A DNA stretch of 64,000 bases, taken from assembly GCA_932294295.1 (NCBI GenBank), contig OW028575.1, forward strand, positions 15,132,058 to 15,196,057, in the 5' to 3' direction. The first letter of the stretch is position 1, and each line of letters opens with the position of its first letter. The stretch is from Alitta virens. Lineage: Eukaryota; Annelida; Polychaeta; Phyllodocida; Nereididae. A program made the translations under genes and the position numbers. The notes beneath the pieces are model-generated. The model was not told where the DNA came from. It saw only the letters and a program-made list of their open reading frames with translations, and did no database searches. Positions 1 through 13,900 of the stretch are shown piece by piece.

Positions 1-944
1 CAATTGTTAAGACAGTCAGCCCTTCTCTAAACTGTCCGAGGCAATCTCCAAATACCTCGAGCATGTCTTTATTCATGCTGGACATTCACCCCTCTTTACA
101 AACCACTTCGAATGCTCCCTCATAGTCAACACAGCCACAGTTACATTATCGCTACTTGAATAGTCACAACGACAACAGACCACCAACAGTTATGCCACAT
201 TTGAAAATCCACTCCATAATTAAAGTGAACATCACAATAACCACAATGACCACACAGTTCCTGAGGTTCTGTTGTTAGCAAAAATTGCTGATGGCCACTC
301 AGTGAAGGGTAGTGTGCCCACCTTTCCAGTGCCTCTGTCAATTGGGCCAAAGAGCGATGCTATCTAGCCAAGAGTTATGAGGGGAATTGTGTACCATGAT
401 TACATTACTATATCCACTGTATATCCTCAACCACCACCTTAAGGTTTTACCACCGCTAGTCAACGAACTCACTCCAAAAGTGGGACTTGAACTGCCTGAT
501 TCTACCCCATCTAGTGTGGCAGCCTTTCATATTGCCTCTTCTGATTGGGCCAAAGAGCAATGCTCCCTAGCCAAGAGCTAATGGGCCAGGTAGTTTCCTC
601 CTGGGGTCATATTACTCTATCCCCAATGACCACCTGTGGTTTGGCCCATTAGTCAACAACCTCATTCAACTAGCAGGATTCGAACAAACTACCCTAGGTT
701 ATGGAGAACTGGATTCTGCACCATCTAGTGTGGCAACCTCTCAAACGCCTCTACCAATTGATCTAAATTAACTGTCCTTGCATCTTTTGCTACTTTAAAA
801 ATTGTTATTCAAAGACGGTTCACTTAAACACCAAGGCCTAGCTGAGCATCAGCAAATGCCAGGAGTCATTTTACTGTCACTATATTAAAGGGTAACTATG
901 TATATATTCATTTAAAAATAGTAAACTATATGAAGGACACTTAC
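1..944. repeat. Intron with diverged tandem repeat, unit about 200-213 bp
   Basis: No exon was seen. Three imperfect copies can be followed: the block around GGGCCAAAGAGC recurs at about 345 and 546, and the block CCATCTAGTGTGGCA at about 507 and 720. On the minus strand each unit includes a GTTCRARTCC string resembling a Pol III B box, which hints at a tRNA-related SINE ancestor; no convincing A box was found at normal spacing. Confidence 0.5.
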
Positions 945-1927
945 CGTGTATCTGGTATTTGCGTCGGCAGCTAAATCCTTCCTGACCGCAACCTCTCCAG
1001 TAATCTCATTGACCATGAAGTACTGCTGTGCAAGGGTATCTCCAACAAGGTAATATCTCACAGTGTTATGCGGAGCCTGTTGATCATCATCCGTGGCTTG
1101 GACTTGAGCAATTTTAGTTCCTAAGTCCTGATTGTACAAAATGTTTACTTCCACTCCTCCATCCACAAACTTAGGAGCATTGAGATTGCGATTAACTGTG
1201 ACTTTCACAATCGCCACATTTGAGCGGGTGGGTGTGCCATTATCATAAGCTTCAACCCTTACTTGGTATTCCGTTTGGGTATCTTGGGCAACACTTGATT
1301 TAAGCTTAATATCTCCAGTTCGCTCATCTACGTCAAAGTAAGCAGGAGCTGTGTCATCTCCGATAATCCTATAGCGTACAAGTCCAAAGCGTTCCTGCAA
1401 AGCATAAGTTGTAAGGGTGAGTTATGAAATGCATCCAGCAACATCTGCCTACCTATTACTATTTACATTATGCTGTTATTGTCCCACAGCCTGTGACACT
1501 TAAAGTTGTATCACAAGGTGCTGTACTGACACCCATTAATAGCCATTACTACAAATATTACGGAATCCAAGATTCAATAGTTAAAGTTATCTAATCAGGT
1601 AATTACCTCAGGATCTTCATCGATTGCCTTCACTTGAGCCAAGCGATTTCCAACACCTTGGTTCTGGTTGATGCCAGCGGTATAAACATCCCTTTCAAAT
1701 ACAGGAGCATTCTCGTTTCTGATCACTTCAATGACAACAGTGGCATTGTCACTGACCAGCTGGTTCCTACCACGATCTTTGGCCATGATGAGGAATCGGT
1801 ATTGTTTGCTGGGATCATTAAGCAAAGAGCGTTTCACTGATACATCTCCATTTTCTCTGTCCACTTCGAAGTATTCGATTGCAAGTTGGTCACCTGCTGC
1901 CTCATAGTAGAACTCGTTATTTGGTGC
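945..1927 (-). CDS. PCDH15: Cadherin exons 32-33: EC12-EC15 (partial) in fused exons
   Basis: Exon 1607-1927 (321 nt) equals one short plus one long module exon. Exon 945-1394 (450 nt) equals short plus long plus short. Linkers IRNENAP and NRNLNAP continue the RN type. Borders: acceptors at 1927 (TTACCAG) and 1394 (TTTGCAG), donors at 1607 (GTAATT) and 945 (GTAAGT). The final residues (NTRYT) stop in mid-domain at a phase-0 donor, so the next exon, expected to start with a V-x-V-x-A-x-D strand, lies left of the window. No match to it was seen in 1-944. Confidence 0.9.
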
Positions 1928-4900
1928 CTGGTAATAAATAGGTTGTATTTTAGCATTTCTATTCCAAAAACAAAGCTTATATTTTATTATAACCTTTTAA
2001 ATATCATATATCAATTGAAGTGCAAGTAGGAGACTTACAGCTCTATCTCGGTCTCTTGCGGTGACCTTGATGAAAGAGACACCAAGAAGTTGAGTTTCTT
2101 GCAGACGAACTTGATAGTTTGTCTGGTCCCATTGAGGTGGATAAAAGTTCCTTTCCACGACCACATACACAATGGCCGTCGCACTTCGAGCTGGGTTTCC
2201 ATTGTCTGAAGCTACCACTCGAACCTACAAAAAAACAACAACAGAGTTTTATAAAGAGCCATGCCAAACAACTCACTCTTTGGTACACCATTCTAATTCT
2301 TGAACCAAAATTGATGCATTTAAATGACATTACTATGTGAAGTACTTGTCAACTTACTCTGTAAAGCTCGGTGTTCTCCCTGTCCATGGACCCTCTTGTC
2401 TTGACCTGACCATTCCCTGCATTAATTTCGAAAAATTCTGGAGCGGAGTCATCTCCAACAATTGCATATTTCAGTGTCTTGAAATCATCCTGCGTTTTAA
2501 GGGAAAAATAAAGCAATTAGATTGAATTATGAATTTTCAGAAAACATAATTATCAATATTACAATGTCTTCCATGCGAAATCAATTTAGTTCCATTACCA
2601 GTTTCTAGAGAGACCTTTTTAAGTTTAATATATTTAATACTTACAGCAGTATCGTCATCAGATGCTTGAACAGTGATGACATTTTGACCACTGGGGACAT
2701 CTTGCCTGATGTAAGCATTGTAAGTTCTGTTGAAGAAGATGGGATCATTTTCATTCCTGACAACAGTCACTTGTACAGTCACTCGGTTTGTGGCTTGTTT
2801 GCTTGTTGGCAGACCTCTGTCTCTTGCGCTGACGATAACCTAATTAAAAGAAAAAAATGTTAGCATAAATAATAATTTATTTGAGAGAGACTTTTGCTTT
2901 CATGAAATGTCTCTTAATAACAGTTATCAAAGGCTTACGAATATATACTAACATTGTACTGGGTCCTCCTTTGAGGATCCAAAGCCACAGATTTCTTTAG
3001 ACTTATGTATCCTGTGTTCTCATCCACCATGAAATATTCCAGTGCTGTGCTGTCACCGCTCAGGGAGTAGGCAATTTCATTGTGTGGAGCCTGAAAGGAA
3101 TTGAAGGTTATGTAAGGTCACACAGGCATTGCATACAAAATAATCTAAAAGATGCTGTAAGATCCATCATTATCTTTGTAAAAAGGGATTAACTTAGTTG
3201 AAACCCATGATCTTACCTGCACATCTTCGTCAATAGCTGTCACTCGGATGATCGATGATGCCAAAGCCTCGCTGTCCATAATTGTCGTTCTTAAGCCCTC
3301 ATTTTCAAAGTATGGAGGTTGCAGATTTCTGTTGACAGTGAAAGTGACCAATCCCTCTGCACTTTTCCCACCTCCATCGGTTGCCTTTACTCTGACCTGA
3401 ATTAAATTATAACATTTTATATTGTACCATCCTTGATATTTCTGCTTAGAACTTTTCATTATTTCGGTAATTTTCCATTACTTAAGTAGCTGCACTTATC
3501 TTTTAATATTTTTGCTGAATTAAATTCTAATACCTACCACATATCTCAAAGCTGTGTCCTCTCGTAGACTTCTCTGTACAGAAATTTGGCCAATCTCTTC
3601 ATTGATTCTGAAAAATCTTGGGGCATTTCCATCTCCAACTATTTCAAATTTGGTCTTTGAGAAGGTTTCCTGCAACAAAAGAAGACAATATAATCTCCAT
3701 AACCCAGCGGGGCAACAACAATTTTTGTTAATTTTAATCTCATATTAGGACTTACATCTTCATCCCTGTCCCTGACATTGACTTCTTCAACAGCGCTTCC
3801 AACTTCTCTGGTGAAGTCGATATTTTGAGCGTATTGAGCCGGTGTGAATTCTGGCGCATGGTTGTTGCGTACCATGTTGACGGTCACTTGGGCCACAGAA
3901 CTGAGAGAGGGCTCTCCCATGTCGTGTGCTTTGATAGAGAGCTGAAAACAAAAGAGAGTTACTGTTTGTTGATGTCATATGAGCAAACCATTTACAATTC
4001 ATAGCTATAACGTTTATCTGTGAGAAAATGAGATAGAAAAGGAAATCAGTGGCTGAAATTTCAGTGCTAAGATAGAAATTAAGTCAGCAGAGTGTTTAAA
4101 CAGTTACAGAATTGTGTTTTACGTTTACCTTAGAGTTTACAGGTCATTGCCATTGTATCAAGAGGTGTTCAGTTCAGCTTTTTGTCTAATGATAGATTTT
4201 TGTGTTATTTGCAAGGGAGGAATATACGTTGGCCAATCAAAAACTACACAAGATTCTTATCATGAAAAAGTAATTTTAGTGAAATTCTTACCACATATCG
4301 AGACGTTTCTCGGTCAGAATCAAGTGGTCTGCTGACTGTAATCCTTCCAGAGTCAGGGAAAATGTAGAAAAATGAATCTCCAGAGTTGGGACTGACTGAC
4401 TCAATGCTGTATCGAATTTCCCTGTTTGGTCCCTGAATAGAGTAGAATAAAAGTATATACCATCAGGCCTAGATTAAACAAAGCATAGTATTGACAGATA
4501 AAAGGACATTAATTAATACTGGTATTAATATATAAGTGAAATTTACATCAGATATTTACTTCCATTTTTTTTACTATGAATTCGACTTGGTTTTACCTAC
4601 CTTGACTTTTCAAGGGCAGCACAATCTAAACTATTTCTTATTTATTTGTCACTTGATTTGACCCATTATCGTGTCACCTTAGTTTGTAATTTTGTGTATT
4701 TTACGTTGTACTTTATTTTGCAAAATCACTGCTCTTGAATGTGAAATTTCATGGTCACTTTATGCACTTAATGCTTTGAGTTAAGCACATGCATTTCCTT
4801 TACATGCTGCAAGTGCACTACATTTTTAACAAACACTTTGCTGGTTGGTGGCACATGGGCTGAATTTGATATTTCTACAAATTAATGTAAACTTTTTAGA

Positions 4901-7900
4901 CATGATAGGTACACATGTAAATGAAGAAATGTGATCTTTTACCTCAGGATCATCATCCTTGGCTGTGACAGTGATGACTTGAGTACCAGGGGAGGCAGTT
5001 TCTCTCAGATTGTTGACAGTATAAGCAGTCTTCTCAAAGGCTGGGGTGAAATCATTTCGATCCTGTAACATTTACACAATAATCACTCACAAGTGTTAAT
5101 AGACATGGTATAAAATTGCAACATTAAGAGCTGGGAAAGGGGTAAATAGTGCAGAGAGGAGGGTGGGCTGTTCACTTTGGGTTACAATTAAGAATTAGCC
5201 AAGTGCAAATGTTTCCAATTATTCAAACTAATAAATGATGAAACATCCTAAGAATGATGGCAATCAGTTTTTATTTTCCTTAACAACATAGCGAAGTTTT
5301 TGTCAAAAAAAAAGAAAGTTATAATTTTTTTAATGCACAATTTTGTCTTGCAACTCAAAGTAAACTGGCCCAAGAAATTGAGTCGACAATGGCAACCAGA
5401 ACAGTCTGCACATTGAGAACTTATGACTTCATAAACATAATAGTTGTGTTTGATAAGGATTTCCCATATCACAAAGTGCTCGTGATTCTAATTGGGAGAT
5501 AAATACAATTTCAATCATTATGCTATGAAATACCTGGGTTAATTCATTATAATTTCTAAAAAGTATTATTGTCATCCATTCAATACTGACCACAACAGTG
5601 ATGGACACAGTTGCTGAATACTCTGGGTTGTTGTCGCCGCTTGCTTCTCGCGTTGAGATCACCAGTGAGTACTCCTTCTGTCGTTCGTAGTCCAACCCTC
5701 CTCCTCCGGCAGTGTACAATTTGCCATTGTTCTCATCCAAACGGAAGCGACCGGTGTCTCCCCGGACGATAGAGTAGGTGATGGCCTTGCGAGTGTCCAA
5801 GTCAACCGCCTGCAAAGGAGGAAATTTCATTGTTTTAAGCACGGTAAAGTAATACAGGTGTGCAAAGGGAATACGGTTGGGTATTGGGTTAAGGAACATT
5901 TTAGGACCATTCAAGTTTCATTTCATTCAGTTCATCTTTAAGGTCAAATTTCAAGTGACATTTCAAGGTTACATGTTCCAAAGACAGATATGATATGCCT
6001 CAAGTAAACATGCACAAGCGATTTTTATGATTACCTGTGTTTTACCAAATTGATGAAATATTTCCTACTCTCTTAGTAGTGCCAGAATTTATGCACTAAC
6101 CATGGATCGTATCCTAATTTCCTTATGATATTTAATCAATTGTACTATGTGGATTATGGAATCAAACTGACCTACTTTAAGTTATATTTGTTTATATTGC
6201 ACTAATTAATTGTCAAAGGGTGCATTAATTATGTATGTGTGATTTGCGTTATACTTTTTTTATAAATTCCTCAATTACATTGTTTGCCAACGGTGCTTCA
6301 CACGTGCATCTGCCCTGAGTAGCTGTCACATTCTTGTAAATGGTCTTTTTATTGTAGTCTGGCGCCTGACTGTCAAAAGCTTGTTGCAAATTCGTGTTTA
6401 CTGTCCTGTCTGTTAAGGGAAAGCTTGTCACACTCGTTAGGATTGCAGTCTCTTAACAGATCAACGTCAAGGTCCTAAACTTTAAGTCTTTTATGCTTAA
6501 CACATTTCTGTCTGCATTCTTGCATTTTCTAGTGGCAGTTACTTTTTTTTTCAAAAGATTTTTTAAATGACCTATCAAGTAGGGTGTCAGCCTCTATTTT
6601 CAAACCGTGTAGAACAGTAAAACCTTGACAGGTGACTTGTCTGGAAATAGTCTGGGCAAAAGTAAAAGTGAACTTCAGTTAAACTTGAATAACAGTATGC
6701 AATTGAATAACTCAATGTACAACTGCACTTAAAATCCATTAGGGGGTTCAATTTTATGTACTGGAATTGTATGTACAGTACCACATCATACTTTCTCAAG
6801 GCTACTTCATAATGATTATTTCCACTCAATGATAGATCAGTTTCACACATGCAAACCAAACAAAGCATTCCCATAGCTAATGTTACTATAGGTCTATAAT
6901 TTAGGGAGTGGAAACTTGTTTCATTCTGATCGTCAGCGGTGCATTAAAGACCTAGTTTAATGGGGTAGGACAAGTTTTGTGCAAGACCAGTTAGAACCAA
7001 GGTCAGGCTTCAGGGTCAAATTTCAAGGTCATCTTTCAAGGTCAAACTTCTGAGACATTGGAAAGAAAACATTGACAGCTTAATTTGTTAACAGAGACTG
7101 ATGTCTACACTTTACTAGGTTACAGGAAAATAACACTTGAGTTGATAAATTACATGGTGATTTATCGTTCCAGTGAAAAAACAGAAAACAATATGTTGAT
7201 ATTTCTCAAATTACGCGCAGCTGCATTGATCAAAGTGGCCCCGGATACATTTTGCATCAACTATGAGTTTAGTATACCAGTATGATTTCTGGTCTAGTGC
7301 GTGTTAAATTAAAGGTCTGAACCATGATAATGATTTTATGAGGTGATGGTATAATTTTCATTTGCACTGCAATAAATAATTTTCCCAAATTTTCTGCACT
7401 GGGTCTTTTTCAAGATCAAAACAGAGACAAAGTCATTACCATGCAGTCTTGCATTAAAATCAAATATTGAATTTTCCTCAATGAAAAACCATTTACACTC
7501 GATGACTATCAGGGCAGTTTGAACTATCCAGTTCGTTTTAATGACTGCACATAAATAGAGAAGTTTGTATTTAGTGCTATCCTCTCTGTTATATTCAAGT
7601 TGAAATGTCACGTGATCTTAAAATGCACCAATATGAGAGCCAGTCTATGATTTGTCGACCTTTCCAAAATTTTATTTCATTTAATTGCTTCGGGTCAGAC
7701 TGACAAGTACACGTGAACTTAATAACATTTTAAAGAACTATGTAAAGATACAGATTTATGCCATGGCATCATTGGGGCTCATAAATTATGTACTGTTTCA
7801 ATTTCTATGCATCTTTATGTGTACTTGTATAGCCACATATTCCATTCATTGTGTTACTTATATACACCAGGAATGTTTCAATAAATATTTACAGCATATT

Positions 7901-10900
7901 GCATGTAATTTCATGTGTCAGGGTAATAAACTTCATGTATTGAGGCACTCACGCATAAGTCAATCATTTTAAGTTAAGTTTCCTAATAAATTCTTAACGT
8001 GCCTCCAAGTACTATTTTGTGAAATTTTCCCTGTCTTTTTTAGTAGTTAACTTACGACTGTTTGTTTATCTATTGATCTATGCTTTAATTTAATTTGAAT
8101 CCTTTTTAAGTTTTGTCCTTGAGGTATAACAAGCCTTTCTATTTCGGTAGTCTGCATAATATTCTCACTTCAACAAAGGCAAAAAGTTCGACTTGTTTTT
8201 GTACTGATTGCTTGAATGCATGGTCTGCTTTTTTTTACTGGTAATGAAGGATTCAAAAATCTGACTGTAACACATATTTCTGTCACAAAAATGCACCGCC
8301 AATATTATTCTCTAAAGCTATCTACATTGTTCAGGGCAATCCCAAAACGTTATGTTCAGCACAATCTTGTTACTCATGTCATACAAACCCAGTACATAAC
8401 TTAACATGCATTAGAAGTCACTTATGTAGCAATCAATAATTTACCAATGTACATGTATATTAAATATGTGTTAGTAACTTGTTACTTTAATATCTGAGTC
8501 GAATTACAGCAGATTTCACACACTTGGAAACTGAACTCCAGAAGACGTCATCTGAATTCAGGATCCCATTGGCTGAGGCATTACCTCAGCCAATGGGAGT
8601 CCTCCATTCACATGGCATGCTCTGAAGCAGTTTCCAAGATGAGCTCTGTTGTAAGCCAGAACACTGACCTCAACGGTAGTGATCAAGAAGTTGTCCTCAT
8701 TCTCAGGGACCTGAGCAGTGTAGAGTTTTTGGGGGAAGACTGGAATGACATCATCTTCATCTTCGATTTCGATGGTGACAGGGACCACAGTTTCTCTGCT
8801 GTCCTCTCCTCCATCTTTTGCTGTCACCATCAAGCGAACTTCTTTCTGCATCTCGTAGTCCAACGCCCGCGTTGTCCTGATCTGACCATTATTCGCACCA
8901 ATTGAGAAGTAACTGCAATAGGGGTGAACAAATAATTAATCAAGCTGTCATCAAAATCATCAATTGCGGTAATATTAATATGGTGTCGATGAAAGTATAA
9001 ATTTTGTAAATCCTACTGAAAGTGTCTTAATACTGAAAGTTAAAAATCTTAACTAAAAATTTTGGACACCAAGCCTTATCATCTCATCACTCACTACGCC
9101 TGCCTCTGGCAGCTGGTCATACAAGCTGGCTAAGCTTCAGAACAGTAGCATTGAGACATTTTTAGACATTGACGATTTCTGATAACCAAATCCTTCTTGA
9201 CAAGTGAAACCATTGTGGGCTGATCCACAAAGGGCAGGGCTAGAAAGCTATGTTCTCAATATACCTGTCATTCTAATATGTCCACTAAAATTCTAACCCC
9301 TTGAAATATAAAATTGTTGAATGTTCAGTGGGCTATTTGTACCTAAACCTCATTTCATTTTGCAAAACTGGTCTGAAAATCGTAAATTCCTAAGAGACCT
9401 AGTTTGGTTCTTGTTGAAATTGGTCAATATAGCAAGCCATATTGGGATATTTTAAACATTTTGTTGACACACACTCTGTGCCATTTTTGATATAATTAGG
9501 TTTGCACTGTTTTTATCTACATTGCACCCCTCATTGGCTTATTTCATTGAGATTTACTGCTTGATTTTCCCACATAAATTCTGCCCTGTTCTTGTCTCTC
9601 CTCTTATTTGAGGATTTAATGGACCATGAAAAGGCATTTGTACGTGGCGTTTGCTCCCCAATAAGTAAATTCAGTCATGCGGAAATTTATTTTAGAAGTG
9701 ATCAGGCTCTCTACAGGACAAGGGGGGTAGAAGCAAGCAATAATTAGGTGAACGTTAAAAAGAAATTTAACTCGAATTTATCAGCCAAAAAATGGCAAGA
9801 GTTTGAATTAAAAGTGTTTATGCTTAAATTTTAAATGAATGATTTAATTCAGTGATTAAACATAATAAATATCCTGGGTATATGTCACATAATTAAAGCT
9901 TATTTAGGAATTATGAAACTGTTAATGTTAATCAAGAGTAACCTTGCAGGCTATAGGTAGTCGAAAATTTACTGAAATTTAGAAAGAGTTGGATCTACAG
10001 ATGTATTGTAAAATCTGCCTTACAAAACTTTTCACACCTGAATAAGTTAAGGAATGCAGAACTTTAAATTTGCATACTATTTAGCGTATAATTCTTTTAT
10101 CAAGGCTGAATAAGTCAAAGGTTCGAGAGGAGTCCCGTGTCCACTCCTGACCCTCTCCACCCTTCCACCTTCTCTGCTTATGACCCCTACCAGGTCCCTT
10201 TTTCTAGTATGACCTTGATTCACCTTGACTGTCTGGCAGACTATTTCAAGGCGTTATTTACATAGCAAATAGTGTTTAATCTTCTGGAGAAAAGGTGGGT
10301 ACCACATACGAGCATATAATTTACCCTTGCAGAAGGACCCCCATAAAACAAACTTTCAACAAGACCCTTGTTCTGTGGTGTTCCTAAGGAGGCATCCCAG
10401 GTGCCCCATCAAGACAAGTTCTCAGACAACTGACATTAACTGTAAACTGATCACACTGACACTGCGATAAAACTAAGTGTGGAAACATTTAAACAGACAT
10501 TAAACTCACCCATTATCATCTGGCACTGAGAAAGTGATCTGCCTGTTGTTGCCCAAATCAGAATCTGTGGCCTGGAAAATAATAAGACAACCTTAATTGC
10601 ATTCTGTACAGTTTAATCATTGTATGTACTTCAAAATCCCTTGTATTGATAGATTCACAACGATCAGTTTCAGTTTTTCTTTTTTTTTCTTTTTCTTACG
10701 GATTGATAGAAGGTTATATGAGATCACTGTGAAGGATCATTCAAAAGTAGTTTTTGCATAATTTTAGTTTGTCTAAGAACCAACCATACAAATATTTTGT
10801 GTTTAAAAAAAAGTTCATAATTTGGCAGGAATTTAGGTCTAATTTGTATAAAAAGTGTATAGAGATGGTGATTATGTTTGATAATGCCAAGAGGGGTTAC

Positions 10901-13900
10901 GTGCACCTGTGGTGTTGGAAGAGGAGTCATGAAAAGTCTTTGTGTTGCATGTCGTTGCGTGACAGAATCTAGCATTCTTACCCAAATATCATTTTGAGAC
11001 CGACAATTACAGAGATCCTAAGCAAAACTCGGGTTGACAGGGGCCTGCTGTACTCATAGCAGAGAGGTAGGGCAAACGCATATTTGTGTTTTGTTGGAAA
11101 TTGTCGCAATTTTGGTCTGTGTATCAAGGTCACTAAGTGCTGCTGTAGACTTTGCAAAAGTTTTGGACATAGTGCACACATTCCAACGGCGCATGGGGGA
11201 TGACTACATTGACTATAGTATGATCTCAGGACACTCTTCGATTTAGCAAAATCTTACAAGCTATGCCAACTGAACATTTTGGGCTTAATGTTTCCATTTG
11301 TGCCCCACTGCAAAGCGCTATTGATAGGGGTACCACAGTGAATCATAAATCGAAAGCTTCTTACAAATCCACACACTATACTATGTTTGCATTTAGACAG
11401 AACTCAAATCAAGACTGTGTGACAGAAATTTCGATTTTTGCACAATGCTAGGCATTTTACTTGACCAGGAAGCAAAACTGGACATTAAAAGCAAGAATGA
11501 CCACATGAGTGACCACTACACTAGCTGGTGACCACTTAGTGTACACCTGAATGACCACTGATCCAAGCCATTGATAGTAAGGCATGACAGAGCAAAGAAT
11601 ACAAGTCAACCAAAATGTCTCAAGTGATTAACGACTTGTTAAATGCTGGCCATGAGAATTCATGTGCCTGAATCACTCACGTTTCTCCTTTAGCTATTTT
11701 ACTCGTGTTTTCTCATGCTATTGGCATATCACATACGGAAATAGTCATTAAGCTCTTTAAATGTTACTTCGCTAGTCACCTTGTTGTAAATTTCTCATGA
11801 AACTGACACTTTGTTAGCTGTCTGGAAGTTACATGTTGTTCACACACAAGCGTGCCAAGAAAACTCTTTGAAAATGTTTGTAAAAACACTTTTTTTTATG
11901 TTGCAAAAATTAAATTTGGAGGCATGCAATTCTAGTGATGTCCAAGAATGTTCAGGAGTAGCTTTGCAATTGAACCCTAGTGTTCTGTTACTAATTGCAC
12001 TCAATTTTGTAACGGAAAACAGCTACAATAACTGCTACAAAATAATACTTGGTGAAAGGCACTTTGCAATGATTTATCTCGGGGTTTAACATTGTGACAG
12101 CTGCAATAAAATGTTGGAAAAGGGACTGAACAAATTTGGCATTTTATTAATTTCTCTCAGTGTATCCTGGGTTCGTTGAGGTCATGGACAGACCCTTGCT
12201 TAAATGCATTGTAATAAAAAAGTGACCTATATTTCATTTATGACATCAACTTGTCAAATGAAAGTACATATAATAATAAATAAGCCTAGATGTTTTTGTG
12301 TCAAGTGAACTTACCTGCACAGTTCCAATGAACTCATTGTTCTTATTCTCCTTCACTCTGAACTTAATAGGCTTGGGAGTGGTGAAGGTGGGACTGTTGT
12401 CATTGATGTCAGTCACTGTGACTGATACTGTGGTTGTGGCAGACTGAAAAATAAATAGAAAGTTATAGATATCGCACAATTTAACAATTAGCGGTTGACA
12501 TATTACCAATACGTGAATCAATTTACATTGTATCATTAGTAGAGTAAACCGAACAGGAGCTATTAATCAAGAGGTAAGGAAATCAACTATTAAACTTAGT
12601 TACAAAAACGAAAAATAATATGCACAATATTTTGAAATTGTGAACTTTCTTGATAGTTTATATCTTGCCTATAATGAAACCCATACCAGAATCTTACAGT
12701 GCAACAATATGGGAATATAGTGACTTACCCTATCAGGGGTTGCATCAACAGCCTTAATCTTCAAAGTGTAGGCTTCAGTTGTTTCTCTGTCAAGTTTCTT
12801 GGCCACTGAAATCATACCCCTGAAAACCGGCGAAGCAAATTGATTATAATTATGAAAGTAAATAGAAACATATATTTGTTACTTATTCTGCTGTTTTCGG
12901 AATCATGTAAATGTGTTGAACTTACGTGGCGCCATCAATGAGAAAGTCGTCATTTGTATTCCCTTCCATGAAGCTGAACTGCAAGCTGTCCTCTTCTGGA
13001 TCTGTGGCCTGAAATACACGAGATCAACAATTTTCTATAAATCTTCCGGAAGTATATTTCTTTAAATACAGTATACAATCATCCAAAAAAGGTGACTGAT
13101 GGAATAAAAAGATCTCTGTTGTACCGGAATTTTAAAGAGTCCGTAGCCGACCAAAACGCCTTCGCTGACTGACAAGGTGTATTGAGGAGCTGGAATCTCT
13201 GGTCCAAGATTCTTGTCCAGTTCCACATCCACTTTCAAGATGGTCAAGGAATTCCTGAATCAATGGAAACATGTCAATTGTCTGTAATGGCGGTGCATGG
13301 ATGGCAAGTTTAAAGCTATTAAAAATGCCTCCAAAAAGAAACCAGAAATGTGTCGTCTCTTGCAATGTGGTTTACCTTCTGTTCCTGTTTGGTGCCTGAT
13401 CTTCTCCCTTAATAGTAAGGACATATGATTCACCACGGTCAACTCTCTCGGTCACAAACACCTGACCGTTGTTGCTGTCGATGTCAAACTTCTTTCCGCC
13501 GTTGTTCGAGACACTTTGGATGGAGTAGCGAATTTCACCAAACTGACCGCTGTCAGAATCTTGGGCTTGTACCTGTGAAATGGAAGTTACAATGGTCAGT
13601 TTGGGTTAAAAAGTAATCAGTTCTTTATTATAGAATTTTGAGCTTTTGGAATGCATGAACATCTCAATTCCTATAAAGGAATATCTTTAGTATTTAAACA
13701 AAGCTGGAATTTGTCTGGCTGACGTTGGGACGATTTGCACTAATTGATTTTATTATAAAGCCATAAACTTTTATCACATCCTACAGGAACCACTGACCTA
13801 AATTTGATGACTAGATTTCACCAACTTGGTGAACTGGTAGGTTCAAGTGTCCTTGATAACCCCAAATCTAAATTATCTCTATTTTGCATGTTGGCACCCG

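Noticed and set aside
660..690. tRNA gene suggested by a GTTCGAATCC string on the minus strand
   Set aside because: No A box at tRNA spacing and no cloverleaf stems; the string belongs to the tandem repeat.
6249..6431. 60-codon minus-strand frame inside cadherin intron 21
   Set aside because: No cadherin motif and no splice sites that keep the phase between exons 21 and 22, which already join correctly.
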